From Saccharopolyspora hirsuta (GTDB lineage: Bacteria > Actinomycetota > Actinomycetes > Mycobacteriales > Pseudonocardiaceae), in the NCBI RefSeq assembly GCF_008630535.1, contig NZ_VWPH01000004.1:372001-436000 (forward strand): a stretch of DNA of 64,000 bases, given 5' to 3'. The translations under genes and the position numbers were made by a program. This document shows positions 1-8,827 of this stretch, piece by piece (within the stretch, counting starts at the first letter, position 1; each line of letters starts with the position of its first letter). Below the pieces are notes generated by a model. The model ran no database searches. It was not told the origin of the DNA and saw only the letters and a program-made list of their open reading frames with translations.

Positions 1-305
1 GACAGCGTGCGCCGCCGACCGATGCGGTCGCCGAGCGGCCCGAACACCAGCGCGCCGAGCGGGCGGATGCCGAACGAGACCGCGAACACGGCGAACACCG
101 ACAGCACGCCCGCGACCTCGTTCTCGGCCGGGAAGAACACCGTCGCGATGGTGGTGGCGAGGTAGGCGTAGACGGCCCAGTCGAACCAGTGGACGAAGAC
201 GCCGATCGCGCCGGCGGCCACGCTCCGGCGCAGCGAGGCGGGATCGGCCCGGACGACCGCGTCGAGCGCGGCGTCCGCGGCGGAGCGTGCGGTGGGATCG
301 GACAC
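1..305 (-). CDS. Partial MFS transporter, metabolite:H+ symporter type (N-terminal part)
   Basis: The reading frame runs off the left edge, so only about 101 N-terminal residues are visible. The start is a GTG at 305, preceded by a GGAGG ribosome binding site 5 bases upstream; an ATG further upstream is out of frame. After a soluble stretch of about 30 residues comes a first membrane segment containing HWFDWAVYAYLA, a second hydrophobic segment, and then the loop motif GPLGDRIGRRRTL. This is the G-x-L-x-D-R-x-G-R-R signature of the major facilitator superfamily between helices 2 and 3. The HWFDW-YAY opening and the FGIRPLGALVFG helix are typical of the metabolite:H+ symporter (MHS, ProP/ShiA-like) family, which imports organic acids, osmolytes or amino acids. 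The substrate cannot be read from this fragment. It runs in the same direction as the LysR gene but is separated from it by about 216 bases. Confidence 0.8.
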   Translation of the reverse strand, partial: MSDPTARSAADAALDAVVRADPASLRRSVAAGAIGVFVHWFDWAVYAYLATTIATVFFPAENEVAGVLSVFAVFAVSFGIRPLGALVFGPLGDRIGRRRTL

Positions 306-521
306 GGGGACCTCCAGCGGGTCATCGCGAGAAGACGACAGGCCCGCGCTCCGGCGCCCCTGTCGGGAACGGCCCCCGAACCGTCGGCGGCTGTTCGTGG
401 GGCGACGCTAAGCGGCCCGGGGCACATCGGGCAAACAGAGATAACTTGTCCAATGCATCGGATTTGCTGATGCAGCACGCCGAGCGCCCCGGAGGCCGAG
501 AACTGTTGCGGCGCGCGAGAA

Positions 522-1478
522 TCAGGACCGGGAGCGACGTCGCTGCGCCAAACGGCCGGTCGCCGAGCGGAGCCGGCTGACGACCTCGCGGGCGCTGTCG
601 GTGACCGCTCGGGCCCGCGCGGTGCGCCGCACCGACTCCATCCACGCCACCACCACCGACAGCGACGGGACGTCGTCGGCGATGGGACGCCCCTCGACGG
701 AACCCCCGCTGTAGGTCCCGTCCAGCACCGGCCGCTGGTTCAGCAGGGAGAAACCGAGGCCCCGCGCGACCATTCCGCGCACCGCCTCGACGTTGCCTGA
801 CCGGTAGGCGATCCGCGGCGGCGCCCCGGCCGTCGCCAGCAGCTCGCGGAAGTACTCGCGGCTGTGCGGGAGGTCCAGCAGCACCATCGGTTCGTCGGCG
901 AGATCGCTCAACCGCACCTCCGGCTGGTCCGCGAGCCGGTGCCTCGACGGCAGGACCACGTACGGCGGGGCCTCGGCGATCACCTCGCGCGCCACCCCCG
1001 GCCCGAGGCCCAGGTCGTAGGTCACGGCGACCTCGGCCGCGCCGCTGCGCAGCGCGGCGCTGACCGCGGCGGCCTCGAGCTCGAGCACCTCGACCTCGAG
1101 TGCGGGGAACTTCCCGCTCAGCTCCGCGAGGAGGTCGGGCAGCACGAACGGCACGAGGGTGACCATGCAGGCCAGCTTGATCCGGCCCCGCACGTCGTCC
1201 CCGCGGCCGCGCGCCGCGTCCAGGACCTCGCCGACGTGCGCGAGCAGGCCGCGCACGTCGCGCAGCATCTCCTCGCCCGCGGCCGTCAGCACGAGCCCGC
1301 GGGCGTGCTGGCGGATGAACAGCGGCGTCCCCACCTGGCGTTCCAGCTGGGCGACCGCCGCCGACACCGCCGACTGGGCCACCCGGAGCTCCTCCGCCGC
1401 CTTGGTCATGCTCAGCGCCGACGCCGCCTCGACGAAGTAGCGCAGCTGCGCGAGCGTCACGTCCGGCTGCCTGCTCAC
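522..1478 (-). CDS. LysR-family transcriptional regulator
   Basis: A 318-residue protein with an N-terminal winged helix-turn-helix (LRYFVEAASALSMTKAAEEL, then AQSAVSAAVAQLERQVGTPLF) and a C-terminal periplasmic-binding-like effector domain, which is the normal LysR length and layout. I place the start at the GTG at 1478 because AGGAGGT lies 9 bases upstream. A longer frame to 1538 adds 20 residues with no family resemblance. The gene is divergent from a decayed MFS exporter starting near 1514, the usual arrangement for a LysR regulator and its target. Since that target is broken, this regulator may have lost its local role. The ligand is unknown. Confidence 0.9.
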   Translation of the reverse strand: MSRQPDVTLAQLRYFVEAASALSMTKAAEELRVAQSAVSAAVAQLERQVGTPLFIRQHARGLVLTAAGEEMLRDVRGLLAHVGEVLDAARGRGDDVRGRIKLACMVTLVPFVLPDLLAELSGKFPALEVEVLELEAAAVSAALRSGAAEVAVTYDLGLGPGVAREVIAEAPPYVVLPSRHRLADQPEVRLSDLADEPMVLLDLPHSREYFRELLATAGAPPRIAYRSGNVEAVRGMVARGLGFSLLNQRPVLDGTYSGGSVEGRPIADDVPSLSVVVAWMESVRRTARARAVTDSAREVVSRLRSATGRLAQRRRSRS

Positions 1479-1513
1479 GACAGCACCACCTCCTGCATCA
1501 GCTGTCGTGCGCT

Positions 1514-2286
1514 GTGAACACCGGAATGCTAGAGGCAACCCGGCGCCGTCGACCGGTGACGCTCGTCCTCGGCGCGCGATTCGTCACCGCGCTGGCCACC
1601 GGAGCCTTCTGGGCGGTCGCAGCGGTCGTCGGGGCGAAGGCGGCGGTCCCTGCGGCCTCGCGCGCTCGGCGGGGTGCTGGGCGGCGGCATGCTCGCCAAC
1701 GTCATCGGTGTGCCGCTCGGCGCGTTCGCCGGTCAGGCCATCGGCTGGCGCGGCCCCTTCTGGGCTCTCGCCGCCATCGCGCTGCTCGGCGCGTTCCTCG
1801 TCCACCGCATGGTCGCTCGTCCTCGTCGGCTACGGCCTGGGCGCGTTCGTGGGCTCCAACCTCGGCGGCCGACTCGGCGGGCACCGCCCGTTCACGATGC
1901 TCTTCGTCTCGGCGACGATGACGTTCCTCGTTCTCGGATCCCTGTTCCTGTTGTCCCACGACCATTTCACGACGATCGTGCGCATCGTCCTCCTCGGACT
2001 GTTCGGCATGTCCACCAACCCGGTCCTGATCGGCGCGGCGGTCCGCTACGCCGACCAGGCGCCCACGCTAGCCTCGGCGCTGATCACGTCGTCGTTCAAC
2101 CTGGGCACCGCCGTCGGGTCGTGGATCGCGGGGTTCGCGCTGGAGACCGCCCTGGGTGCGACCGGCCCGGTCCTGGTGGGTACCTGCGTCGCGGGGCTCT
2201 ACTTCCTCCCTCTTGTGATCCTGCTGAAGAAGGAGCGTGCCGCTGCGAACCACGCCGGAGGCGTCCTCTCGACGACGGCGAGCTGA
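1514..2286 (+). pseudogene. Decayed MFS drug-efflux (AraJ/Cml-like) transporter
   Basis: Three reading frames in succession encode one damaged transporter. Frame 2 (about 1550-1650) gives ARFVTALATGAFWAVAAVV, a helix-4-like segment. Frame 3 (about 1674-1815) gives MLANVIGVPLGAFAGQ and WRGPFWALAAIALLGAFLV. Frame 1 (about 1815-2286) gives GYGLGAFVGSNLGGRLGG and the remaining C-terminal helices to a proper stop at 2286. Relative to a normal exporter of about 400 residues, the first three helices are missing, two frameshifts are present, and a stretch of about 60 residues between the second and third blocks appears deleted. The family is the DHA1/arabinose-efflux type seen for chloramphenicol-resistance and AraJ proteins. 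It cannot make a functional transporter as read. It is divergent from the LysR gene. Confidence 0.8.
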
Positions 2287-2305
2287 TTCGAAGGCCGGTG
2301 GTTTC

Positions 2306-2460
2306 TGCGTTTGGGGATCGGTGGTGGTACTGGGTGGGGTTGGCGAGGAGAGGTGCCGTTGGGTGCTGGGCTGGGTTCGGGTTCAAAGCGGTGGGTGGTC
2401 GGCTTGGGTGTGCTGCAATTTCAATCGAAACTGCGTCGTTCTCGACGGAGCCTCCAGTGG
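2306..2460 (+). repeat. Dispersed intergenic repeat, copy A
   Basis: About 150 bases between the decayed exporter and the metallohydrolase match, by eye, the reverse complement of 21361-21514. Shared blocks include GGCGAGGAGAGGTGC, GGTTCAAAGCGGTGGGTGG and CGTCGTTCTCGACGGAGCCT. It contains an imperfect copy (2415-2434) of a palindrome that is perfect at 19908 and 21376. No gene is supported here. The copies lie in inverted orientation about 19 kb apart and bracket the left arm of the cluster. Confidence 0.8.
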
Positions 2461-2558
2461 CGACGTGGGCGGACGCCGAGCCGGGCTCCGCCGTGTACAG
2501 CAACCTCAGTCGTCGCGGAAGAAGGTCGTCAGCTCGTCGAATGGCTGGAGCCGACCTG

Positions 2559-3521
2559 CTACGTCGTGCGGAAGCGGCCCGGCTCGACCTCCGCTACCAG
2601 GCCCTTGGCGAGCAGGCGGTCCAGGTGGCGCTCCGCCGTTCTGCGCTCGACCGGTTCCACGTGCGCGCCCTCGACGTGCGGGCGGTAGACCAGGCGGTGG
2701 GCGACGATGTCCGCGACGGTCCGGGGTTCGTCGAGGAGCGCCAGGAGCGTCTCGTCCCGCCGCTGCACCACCCCGGCGTAGCCGTCGAGGCGCTTGCGGA
2801 ACTCGTCGGCTCCCTCGATCACGCCCTTCTGGTGGGAGGTTCCGTACCAGCGGGCGTCGATCTCCCGGCACCGCCTCATGGACGACTCGAAGTCCGCGAG
2901 GCTGCTGCTGACGTCTCCGTAGTACGGGCCGAACGAGGTCAGGTCGACGTCCGCGATGAACAGGAAACCGTCCGGCTCGACCAGGAATCCGCAGTGGCCC
3001 GCCGTGTGCCCGGGCAGGTGCACGACGGTCGCGGTGCGCCCGCCGAGGTCGAACACGGCACCGTCGTCGAAGCTCACCGCGTCCGGACGCCCGTGGACGT
3101 GGAAGTGGTCCCGCAGCTTCTCGTCCGTGCTGGCAGCGGCGTCGGCCGGGAGCCCGAACCCGGCGACCAGGGCCTCGCGGGAGCGCAGGGCGGCGCTGTC
3201 CGCTTCGTGGACGTGGACGGGCACGTCGGCGTAGCTCCCGAGCCCGGCGATGTGGTCCTCGTGCGCGTGGCTGACCAGGACCACGTCCGCTGGTGGCGCC
3301 GCTTCGACCAGCGACAGCGACGGGTCGACGACCAGCGCGGCGTCGGTGCCGCGCACCAGCAGCGAATTGCCGAACGGGTAGGTGCCCCGGTTGGCCCCGA
3401 CCAGCACGGAGACCTCGCCGTACACCGCTTCCGCGTACCCCACGTCGACCAACTCGGTGTCCTCCCACCGTTCTCCGCTCGGTGCAGGCACCGTATCCAG
3501 CACCGCACCTTTGCACAACAC
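2559..3521 (-). CDS. Metallo-beta-lactamase-fold hydrolase with C-terminal winged-helix tail
   Basis: A 320-residue protein. The metal-binding motif SHAHEDHIAG (H85-x-H87-x-D89-H90), followed by HLPGHTAGHCGF and IADVDL, identifies the metallo-beta-lactamase hydrolase superfamily, in which two zinc or iron ions activate water. The last 80 residues (RTVADIVAHRLVYRP, then ERRTAERHLDRLLAKGLV) look like the small winged-helix domain found at the end of LACTB2/glyoxalase-II-like members. Its substrate cannot be told; thioester or nucleic-acid hydrolysis are both known in the family. The start is uncertain. The longest frame begins at a GTG at 3521 without a convincing ribosome binding site, and GTG codons a few residues in are possible. 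It stands alone between a repeat and a gene-poor stretch. Confidence 0.75.
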   Translation of the reverse strand: MLCKGAVLDTVPAPSGERWEDTELVDVGYAEAVYGEVSVLVGANRGTYPFGNSLLVRGTDAALVVDPSLSLVEAAPPADVVLVSHAHEDHIAGLGSYADVPVHVHEADSAALRSREALVAGFGLPADAAASTDEKLRDHFHVHGRPDAVSFDDGAVFDLGGRTATVVHLPGHTAGHCGFLVEPDGFLFIADVDLTSFGPYYGDVSSSLADFESSMRRCREIDARWYGTSHQKGVIEGADEFRKRLDGYAGVVQRRDETLLALLDEPRTVADIVAHRLVYRPHVEGAHVEPVERRTAERHLDRLLAKGLVAEVEPGRFRTT

Positions 3522-3529
3522 ACGTTATG

Positions 3530-3877
3530 AAAATATGGAGGGCCTGCTCCCCCGGGAACCCCGGCGCCGCGACCACGCCGGATCCAGCACGTGCGCGAGG
3601 AAGTCGAGCTGGCCGGCCAGCGCCCGGCCAGCGCGGCGCACGCCTCCTCCGCGCCGGGAGTGCTCATCATCGCCGTCGAACCGGGCGGCCCGACGATGGG
3701 CACGTGGTGCGGCGTCCGCTTGGCGAGGGCGCGCGACGTCGCGCAGCCCGTGCCCGGCCGCGCGCGCGAGCCGACCGACCCCGGCCCGGCGCACGAGGCG
3801 CGCCAGCGTGGCGAGCCCGTCCACCGCGGGGGGTCAGCGCGGCGTGGCGGAGCCCGGGGACGTGCGAGCGCGGCGGG
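3530..3877. other. No convincing gene
   Basis: About 350 bases between the metallohydrolase and the small hypothetical gene. Minus-strand fragments such as MSTPGAEEACAALAG and, in another frame, LAGQLDFLAHVLDPAW look protein-like but do not join into one frame. This may be a frameshifted remnant of a small gene. No promoter, RNA or repeat is evident. Confidence 0.35.
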
Positions 3878-4258
3878 TCAGGCCGGTGCCACCGTGCCTT
3901 CGACGCCCGCCGCACTTCCCCCTGCGGGGGTCGGCTGGTGCGCGGGCGAGCGCAGGGCGTCGATGGTCGGCTGGTGGAGCTGGACGTAGGCGGAGATCTG
4001 GTCGAACAGGGCGACGACCTCGTGCAGTTCGCGGTGGGCCGCGCGCACCGCCGGGCTCCTCGCGTCCTGGGTCTGCTCGGTCAGAACGCTCACCAGCGTC
4101 CGGAACTCGTGCAGGATCGAGGTGTTCACCGCGGCGTAGCAGCCCAGGTCGTCGCCGATCTGGTCGGGCACCTGCTGCTGCACTCGGTGGACCGCGGCCT
4201 GGAGCGCGTCGCGGGCCTGGTACAAGGACTCGAGCGGGTGCTGTGCGGATGTGCTCAT
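3878..4258 (-). CDS. Small hypothetical helical protein
   Basis: A 126-residue protein that I do not recognise. The ATG at 4258 (MSTSAQHPLESLY) has GGGGGT just upstream. The sequence is rich in Ala, Gln, His and Leu and reads as three or four amphipathic helices (ALQAAVHRVQQQVPDQIGDD, then AAHRELHEVVALFDQISAYV), ending in a Pro/Ala/Gly-rich tail. There is no signal peptide and no membrane segment. It is followed downstream by the gene-poor stretch and preceded by the IclR gene on the same strand, 114 bases away. There is no cue to its function. Confidence 0.55.
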   Translation of the reverse strand: MSTSAQHPLESLYQARDALQAAVHRVQQQVPDQIGDDLGCYAAVNTSILHEFRTLVSVLTEQTQDARSPAVRAAHRELHEVVALFDQISAYVQLHQPTIDALRSPAHQPTPAGGSAAGVEGTVAPA

Positions 4259-4372
4259 GACGACCCCCGTCCCGCGCCTGGAACCGTCCACTCTCCGACC
4301 AGCGGGCCACCGGGGCAAGAGCAGCCCGGCCTCATCCGTGTGGGTGACGCCAGAACCCGGGCGGTGCCGCCG

Positions 4373-5095
4373 TCAGGTGCGCTGGAGCGCGTCCGAGAGC
4401 TGTGCCGCGGCGGCCAGGACGTCCTCGCCGTAGCGCGCTCCCGGACCCTCCTCACCGACGCGGAACACCGGGGCCGACAGGCAGATGGCGGCCACGGTTT
4501 CGCCGGAGGAGCGGCGGATGGGCGCGCTGACGGAGCACAATCCCGGGGTGCGGTGGGAGATGCTCTCGACCCATCCCCGCGAGGCTGCGGCGTCGGTCAG
4601 GACTTGCGCGGCGGACCCGCCCACGTCCAGCGGCAGGAGCGTGCCGACCGGGACGGACGCCCTCAGCTCCGCGGCGGAGTCGACGCTGGCCAGGCAGAGG
4701 CGGTGCTCGCCCCGCCTGACCCAGATCTGCGTCGTCTCGCCGGTCTTGCGCTGCAGGTCGGTCAGCACCGGCGTGCAGAGCTGTTCGAGGTGGGGCGAGG
4801 AGAACCGCACCCCGAGCTGGAGGCGGCCGTCCCCGTCCCTGCTGAGCAGGCCGTGCGCCATCATGGAACCGACCAGCCGGTGCGCGGTCGGGACCGACAG
4901 GCCCAGGTGGCGCGCGAGCTCGGAGGCGGTCATCCGGCGGATCTCGACCGCGTCGAGGACGGCCATGACCCGGTCCAGGACGCCAACGCCGGTTGAGCGC
5001 GGGACCGGCCTGCGTTCGGCTCCCGCGAGCGGATCGGTCGTCACCGCCCCAGCGTAGAACGAGGTCCCGAGCGATCCCGCCGAGGTTCGGCGCAC
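4373..5095 (-). CDS. IclR-family transcriptional regulator
   Basis: A 240-residue regulator. The N-terminal winged helix (MTASELARHLGLSVPTAHRLV) is followed by the IclR effector domain (ETTQIWVRRGEHRLCLASVDS, then PIRRSSGETVAAICLSAP). I chose the GTG at 5095 because GGAGGAG lies about 6 bases upstream. A GTG at 5044 is a shorter alternative, and the open frame to 5176 would overlap the transporter. It is the last gene of a four-gene minus-strand group (CoA-transferase, lyase, 2-hydroxycarboxylate transporter, IclR) and starts 22 bases after the transporter stop. IclR proteins often control catabolic operons for aromatic or short organic acids, so it probably controls this operon. A candidate operator is at 8713-8728. 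Confidence 0.9.
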   Translation of the reverse strand: MRRTSAGSLGTSFYAGAVTTDPLAGAERRPVPRSTGVGVLDRVMAVLDAVEIRRMTASELARHLGLSVPTAHRLVGSMMAHGLLSRDGDGRLQLGVRFSSPHLEQLCTPVLTDLQRKTGETTQIWVRRGEHRLCLASVDSAAELRASVPVGTLLPLDVGGSAAQVLTDAAASRGWVESISHRTPGLCSVSAPIRRSSGETVAAICLSAPVFRVGEEGPGARYGEDVLAAAAQLSDALQRT

Positions 5096-5117
5096 GGCCC
5101 CCTCCTCCGTCGTGCGG

Positions 5118-6497
5118 TCAGTGGAACAGCGGCAGCAGCGGCGCGACCATCGAGGTCGCGAAGAGCACCACCGCACCGCCGAGCCGGTTGGTCAGGGCGG
5201 CGAAGGGCATGAGGTGCATCCGGTTCGCCGCCGACAGCACCGAGACGTCGCCGCTGCCACCGGTGTCGGCCATGACCAGCCCCGGGGTGATGGCGGCCTC
5301 GACGAAGTAGAACTTGACCAGCCAGCCCAGCACCCCCGAGGTCAGCGTGGCGCTGAGCACGGTCGCTGCGGTCAGGACCAGGAACAGCGGGTCGCTGACC
5401 GCGGCGAGGACGTCGCCAATGTCGATGTAGGTGAGGCTGACCGAGACCAGCAGGGCGGGCACGAACAAGGTGGTGGCCATCCGCCCCCAGTCGGTGCTGG
5501 CCTCCTCGAGGTGCTCGGGCAGCAGGCCGCCGATCTTGACGACCGCCGCGGCGATGATGGTCCAGGCGTAGGGGTGCAGGAACGGCAGCAGGCCGCCGAG
5601 CAGCTCGCCCAGCACGAACAGCACGCCCGCGATGAGCAGGCCCTGGCCGAGCGCGACGTAGGTCGTGCCGTCCCGGGTCGGCGCGGTGTCGATCTCGACG
5701 TCGCGCCGCCGGATCCGCATGAGCTGCCCGTGCCCGTTGAACCCGGCGAACAGCTGCTTCTGCCGCCTGCCGAGTCCGTTGTAGACACCGGCGATGAGGA
5801 TGCAGAGGATGTTGGCGACGACGACGGCGGACATCAGCTGGCCCATGAAGACGTCGGCGTTGCCGCCGGTGGCCCCGGCGTACATCTGCGACATCGGGAT
5901 GGCGCCGATGCCCAGCCCACCGGCCATGATCGGGGCGGCCACCAGCAGGATTCCCGGCACGAAGCCGAATCCCAGCGCGGCGCCGAGCGCGCCGACGATC
6001 GCGAAGGTCAGCGCCAGGCAGCCCAGCAGCGGAACGGCGAAGCGCGGCCCGGCCTTGAGCAGCAGCGCGCGGGGCATCCCGAGGATGCTGCCCGCGATGA
6101 TGGTGATGACGAGGAAGTCGACGAAGCCGCCGTCCTCGACGAAGCTCGTCACGACGTGCGCGGCTACCTGCGGGAACAGGCCGCCGAACAGGAGGATCGC
6201 GGGCACGAAGGTGCACAGGACGGTGGGCAGGCCGTAGTCGCGCAGCACCGGCACCTGCTGACCGGCCCACATCAGCGCGCCGCCGACCAGCATCGTGACC
6301 GCGAAGCCGGACAGCAGGGAGGTCGGCAGCGTGTCGGTCAGCGCTGCGGCCAGCACCGTCACCGCACCGACCAGGTAGACCAGCGGCGGCAGCCCGGCGA
6401 GGGGCGCGCCCCGGAGCAGGCGCGGGGTCCGGGCAGGAGGAGCGTCGGCGGGTGTGCCCGATCTCGGGGTCGCGTCGCTGTTGGGAATGGTGGACAT
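5118..6497 (-). CDS. 2-hydroxycarboxylate (citrate/malate-type) transporter
   Basis: A 459-residue membrane protein of the 2-hydroxycarboxylate transporter (2HCT, CitS/CimH) family. It has about eleven hydrophobic segments and the two family-typical Gly-rich reentrant loops, AGGLGIGAIPMSQMYAGATGG near the middle and the stretch VMADTGGSGDVSVLSAANRM near the C-terminus. The start is the ATG at 6497 behind GGGAG; a longer frame upstream is noise. The family imports citrate, malate, citramalate or lactate-like acids by symport or exchange. Here it follows a CoA-transferase and a lyase. This suggests that the imported hydroxyacid is activated to a CoA thioester and cleaved; that is an inference. 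Confidence 0.9.
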   Translation of the reverse strand: MSTIPNSDATPRSGTPADAPPARTPRLLRGAPLAGLPPLVYLVGAVTVLAAALTDTLPTSLLSGFAVTMLVGGALMWAGQQVPVLRDYGLPTVLCTFVPAILLFGGLFPQVAAHVVTSFVEDGGFVDFLVITIIAGSILGMPRALLLKAGPRFAVPLLGCLALTFAIVGALGAALGFGFVPGILLVAAPIMAGGLGIGAIPMSQMYAGATGGNADVFMGQLMSAVVVANILCILIAGVYNGLGRRQKQLFAGFNGHGQLMRIRRRDVEIDTAPTRDGTTYVALGQGLLIAGVLFVLGELLGGLLPFLHPYAWTIIAAAVVKIGGLLPEHLEEASTDWGRMATTLFVPALLVSVSLTYIDIGDVLAAVSDPLFLVLTAATVLSATLTSGVLGWLVKFYFVEAAITPGLVMADTGGSGDVSVLSAANRMHLMPFAALTNRLGGAVVLFATSMVAPLLPLFH

Positions 6498-6595
6498 CGT
6501 TGTCTCCCAGGGGAACCGGCCGCCGTCGGCCGGTGAAGAGGAATCGCAGCGGAGGTGTGGTGCGCCGCCCGGAGGCGGCCGGACGCGGATTCCCG

Positions 6596-7453
6596 TCAGC
6601 CGATGGGACTTCCGCGGCGCAGCGCTTCCCGCACGACGGCGACGGCCTCGCCGAGGCGGACGCGGTCGATGCCGGTGTCGACCCCGCGCGCGTGGAGGTG
6701 GTCGACGAGGGTTTCGGTGGCGATGTTCCCGTGCGCCCCCGGCGCGAACGGGCAACCGCCGTAACCGCCGACGGCGGCGTCGAAGCGGGTGATGCCCAGG
6801 TCCAGGGCGATGTCGACGGTGCGCAGCGCCTGGCCGAGGGCGTTGTGCAGGTGCAGGCCGACCACCGCCTCCGGCACGGCCTCGCGGACCGCCCCGATCG
6901 ACCGGCCGACGTGCTGCGGTTCGGCCGTGCCGAGGGTGTCGGCGAGGCCGAGCCGCGTGACGCCGATGGCGGCGTAGGCGGTGGCGACCTCGGCCAGCCG
7001 TTCCGGGGAGATCTCACCGTCGAAGGGGCAGACGAACGCGGTCGCGATGCCGCCCGTGAAGCGGATCCGCGGGTTGTCGGCGACGACCCCGTCGAGGTCG
7101 GCCAGCGCCTCGTGCACGCCGCGACCGGCGTTGGCCCGGCTGTGGCCCTCCGCCGCGGAGACGACCAGGCACACGTCGGTCACCCCGGCGGCCACAGCAC
7201 GCTCGACACCGCGCCGGTTGAGCGCCAGCGCGCTCCACCGGGCACCGGACGGCAGCGCGGCGACGAGCTCCTCCGCACCGGCCATCTGCGGCACTCGCGC
7301 GGGGTTGACGAACGACGCCGCCTCGATCCGGCGCAGCCCGGCGGCCACCAGCGCCTCAGCGATCCGCACGCGGTCGGCCACGGAAACCACCACCGGCTCG
7401 TCCTGCAACCCGTCGCGCAGCACGACGTCGGTGATCTGCACCTGCTGGGGCAT
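6596..7453 (-). CDS. HMG-CoA lyase-like DRE-TIM metallolyase
   Basis: A 285-residue TIM-barrel lyase. LRDGLQDEP near the N-terminus, GLHLHNALG for metal binding, and GGCPFAPGAHGN with the catalytic-loop cysteine are the hallmarks of hydroxymethylglutaryl-CoA lyases. These cleave HMG-CoA or related 3-hydroxy-acyl-CoAs such as citramalyl-like thioesters. The length is normal for the family. The ATG overlaps the stop of the upstream CoA-transferase gene by one base (TGATG), so translation is probably coupled. With a class III CoA-transferase and a 2-hydroxycarboxylate importer, the three enzymes make a plausible import, activate, cleave route. The actual substrate (HMG, citramalate, itaconate-derived or other) is not fixed by the sequence. 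Confidence 0.9.
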   Translation of the reverse strand: MPQQVQITDVVLRDGLQDEPVVVSVADRVRIAEALVAAGLRRIEAASFVNPARVPQMAGAEELVAALPSGARWSALALNRRGVERAVAAGVTDVCLVVSAAEGHSRANAGRGVHEALADLDGVVADNPRIRFTGGIATAFVCPFDGEISPERLAEVATAYAAIGVTRLGLADTLGTAEPQHVGRSIGAVREAVPEAVVGLHLHNALGQALRTVDIALDLGITRFDAAVGGYGGCPFAPGAHGNIATETLVDHLHARGVDTGIDRVRLGEAVAVVREALRRGSPIG

Positions 7454-8688
7454 CAGATGACACCTCTCCCGCGCAGCCCGGCGATCTCGCCCGGGCTCAG
7501 CCCGAGCACCCCCGCCAGCACTTCCTCGGTGTGCTCGCCGAGTTCCGGGCCCGCCCAGCGGACATCGCCCGGAGCACCGGGAATCCTCGGCACCACACCG
7601 GGGAATCGGATCTCCTCGGGCTCGTCCTCGACGGTGACCTTGAGCGGGCGGAGCATGTCCCGCGCGGCGAAATGCGGGTCCGCGGCGATGGCGGCGGCGT
7701 CGTGGACGGGACCGGTCGGGACTCCGGCGGCGCTCAGGACCTCCACCGCGTCCGGGGCGGTGTGCCGGGACGTCCAGTCGCTGATCGCCTCGTCCAGCTC
7801 GGTCGCGCGGGCGAACCGCGCATCACCGTCGGCCAGGGCGGGGTCCTCGGCCAGGTCCGCGCGACCGATCGCGGTCATCAGCCGGGCGAAGGTGCCGCTG
7901 GAGTTCCCGGCGATCACCACCGACTGGCCGTCGGAGGTCGGGTAGACCCCGCTCGGCACCACCCCGGGCAGGTTGCCCGCAGTGCGCCGCCGGACCGTGC
8001 CGTAGGCGTCCATGTCCGGGACCAGCGACTCCATCGCCATGAACACCGATTCGTAGAGCGCGACGTCGGCGACTCGCGGGCCCTCGCGCGGGCGACCGGT
8101 GACGCGGGCCAGCAGCAGCATCAACGCGCTGATCGCGCCGTAGAGCCCGGCCAGGGCGTCGCCGATCGGAGCGGCCGGGCGGACCGGGGCGCGATCGGCG
8201 TGCCCGGTGACCTGCCGCAGCCCGGCGAACGCCTCGGCCACCCCGCCGAACCCGGCGCGGTCCCGGTAGGGGCCGGTCTGGCCGTAGCCGGAGATGCGCA
8301 CCACGACCACGTCGGGGTTGGCGCGCGCGAGCTGGTCGCAGCCGAGGCCCCAGCGCTCGAGGGTGCCCGGCCGGAAGTTCTCGATGACCACATCGGACTC
8401 CCGCACCAGGTCCAGGACCAGCTCGCGCCCCTCGTCGGTGCGCAGGTCCAGGGTGAGCGACTTCTTGTTGCGGGCGATGGTGCGGAACATCATCGAGGTC
8501 GCGCCGCGACTGCGCCGCCACCCCCGCAGCTCGTCACCGACCCCGGGCCGCTCGACCTTGACCACCTCGGCGCCGAAGTCGGCGAAGATCCGGCTCGCGA
8601 ACGGCGCGGCGATGAAGTTGCCGAGCTCCAGGACGCGAAAGCCGGTCAACGGCGGGTCCGCCGACAGCGCGATCTCCTCAGCGTGCAT
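7453..8688 (-). CDS. Class III CoA-transferase (CaiB/BaiF family)
   Basis: A 411-residue protein with the family opening TGFRVLELGNFIAAPFASRI and EVVKVERPGVGDELRGW. The stretch PIGDALAGLYGA carries the Asp expected to form the aspartyl-CoA anhydride intermediate. Family III enzymes move CoA between carboxylic acids, for example formyl/oxalate, succinyl/itaconate and carnitine types. The start is the ATG at 8688. It is the first gene of the operon; its stop overlaps the ATG of the lyase gene. Just upstream lies an AT-rich stretch with a 6-4-6 palindrome (8713-8728), a likely regulator site. Confidence 0.9.
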   Translation of the reverse strand: MHAEEIALSADPPLTGFRVLELGNFIAAPFASRIFADFGAEVVKVERPGVGDELRGWRRSRGATSMMFRTIARNKKSLTLDLRTDEGRELVLDLVRESDVVIENFRPGTLERWGLGCDQLARANPDVVVVRISGYGQTGPYRDRAGFGGVAEAFAGLRQVTGHADRAPVRPAAPIGDALAGLYGAISALMLLLARVTGRPREGPRVADVALYESVFMAMESLVPDMDAYGTVRRRTAGNLPGVVPSGVYPTSDGQSVVIAGNSSGTFARLMTAIGRADLAEDPALADGDARFARATELDEAISDWTSRHTAPDAVEVLSAAGVPTGPVHDAAAIAADPHFAARDMLRPLKVTVEDEPEEIRFPGVVPRIPGAPGDVRWAGPELGEHTEEVLAGVLGLSPGEIAGLRGRGVI

Positions 8689-8712
8689 CGTCGACTCCTG
8701 TTTCTCGTTATA

Positions 8713-8728
8713 TGAGCAACGGTGCTCA
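8713..8728. promoter_or_regulatory. Palindromic candidate operator upstream of the CoA-transferase operon
   Basis: TGAGCA-ACGG-TGCTCA is a perfect 6-bp dyad with a 4-base spacer, 25-40 bases before the CoA-transferase start, in an unusually AT-rich stretch. The distance fits an operator overlapping the promoter. The IclR protein at the end of the operon is the natural candidate binder; this is inferred from position only. Confidence 0.5.
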
Positions 8729-8827
8729 CGATGAAAGAGAAGGTATGCACGCCAACACCGGCGAACAAGGCCCGCGCAACAAGTATACGAGAATTGTTTA
8801 TCGAATAATGAGAATCTACTGTTCGGT

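Noticed and set aside
1674..3530. Long plus-strand open frame of about 618 codons
   Set aside because: Only its first about 45 codons belong to the decayed exporter. The rest is antisense to the metallohydrolase, a frame left open by high GC.
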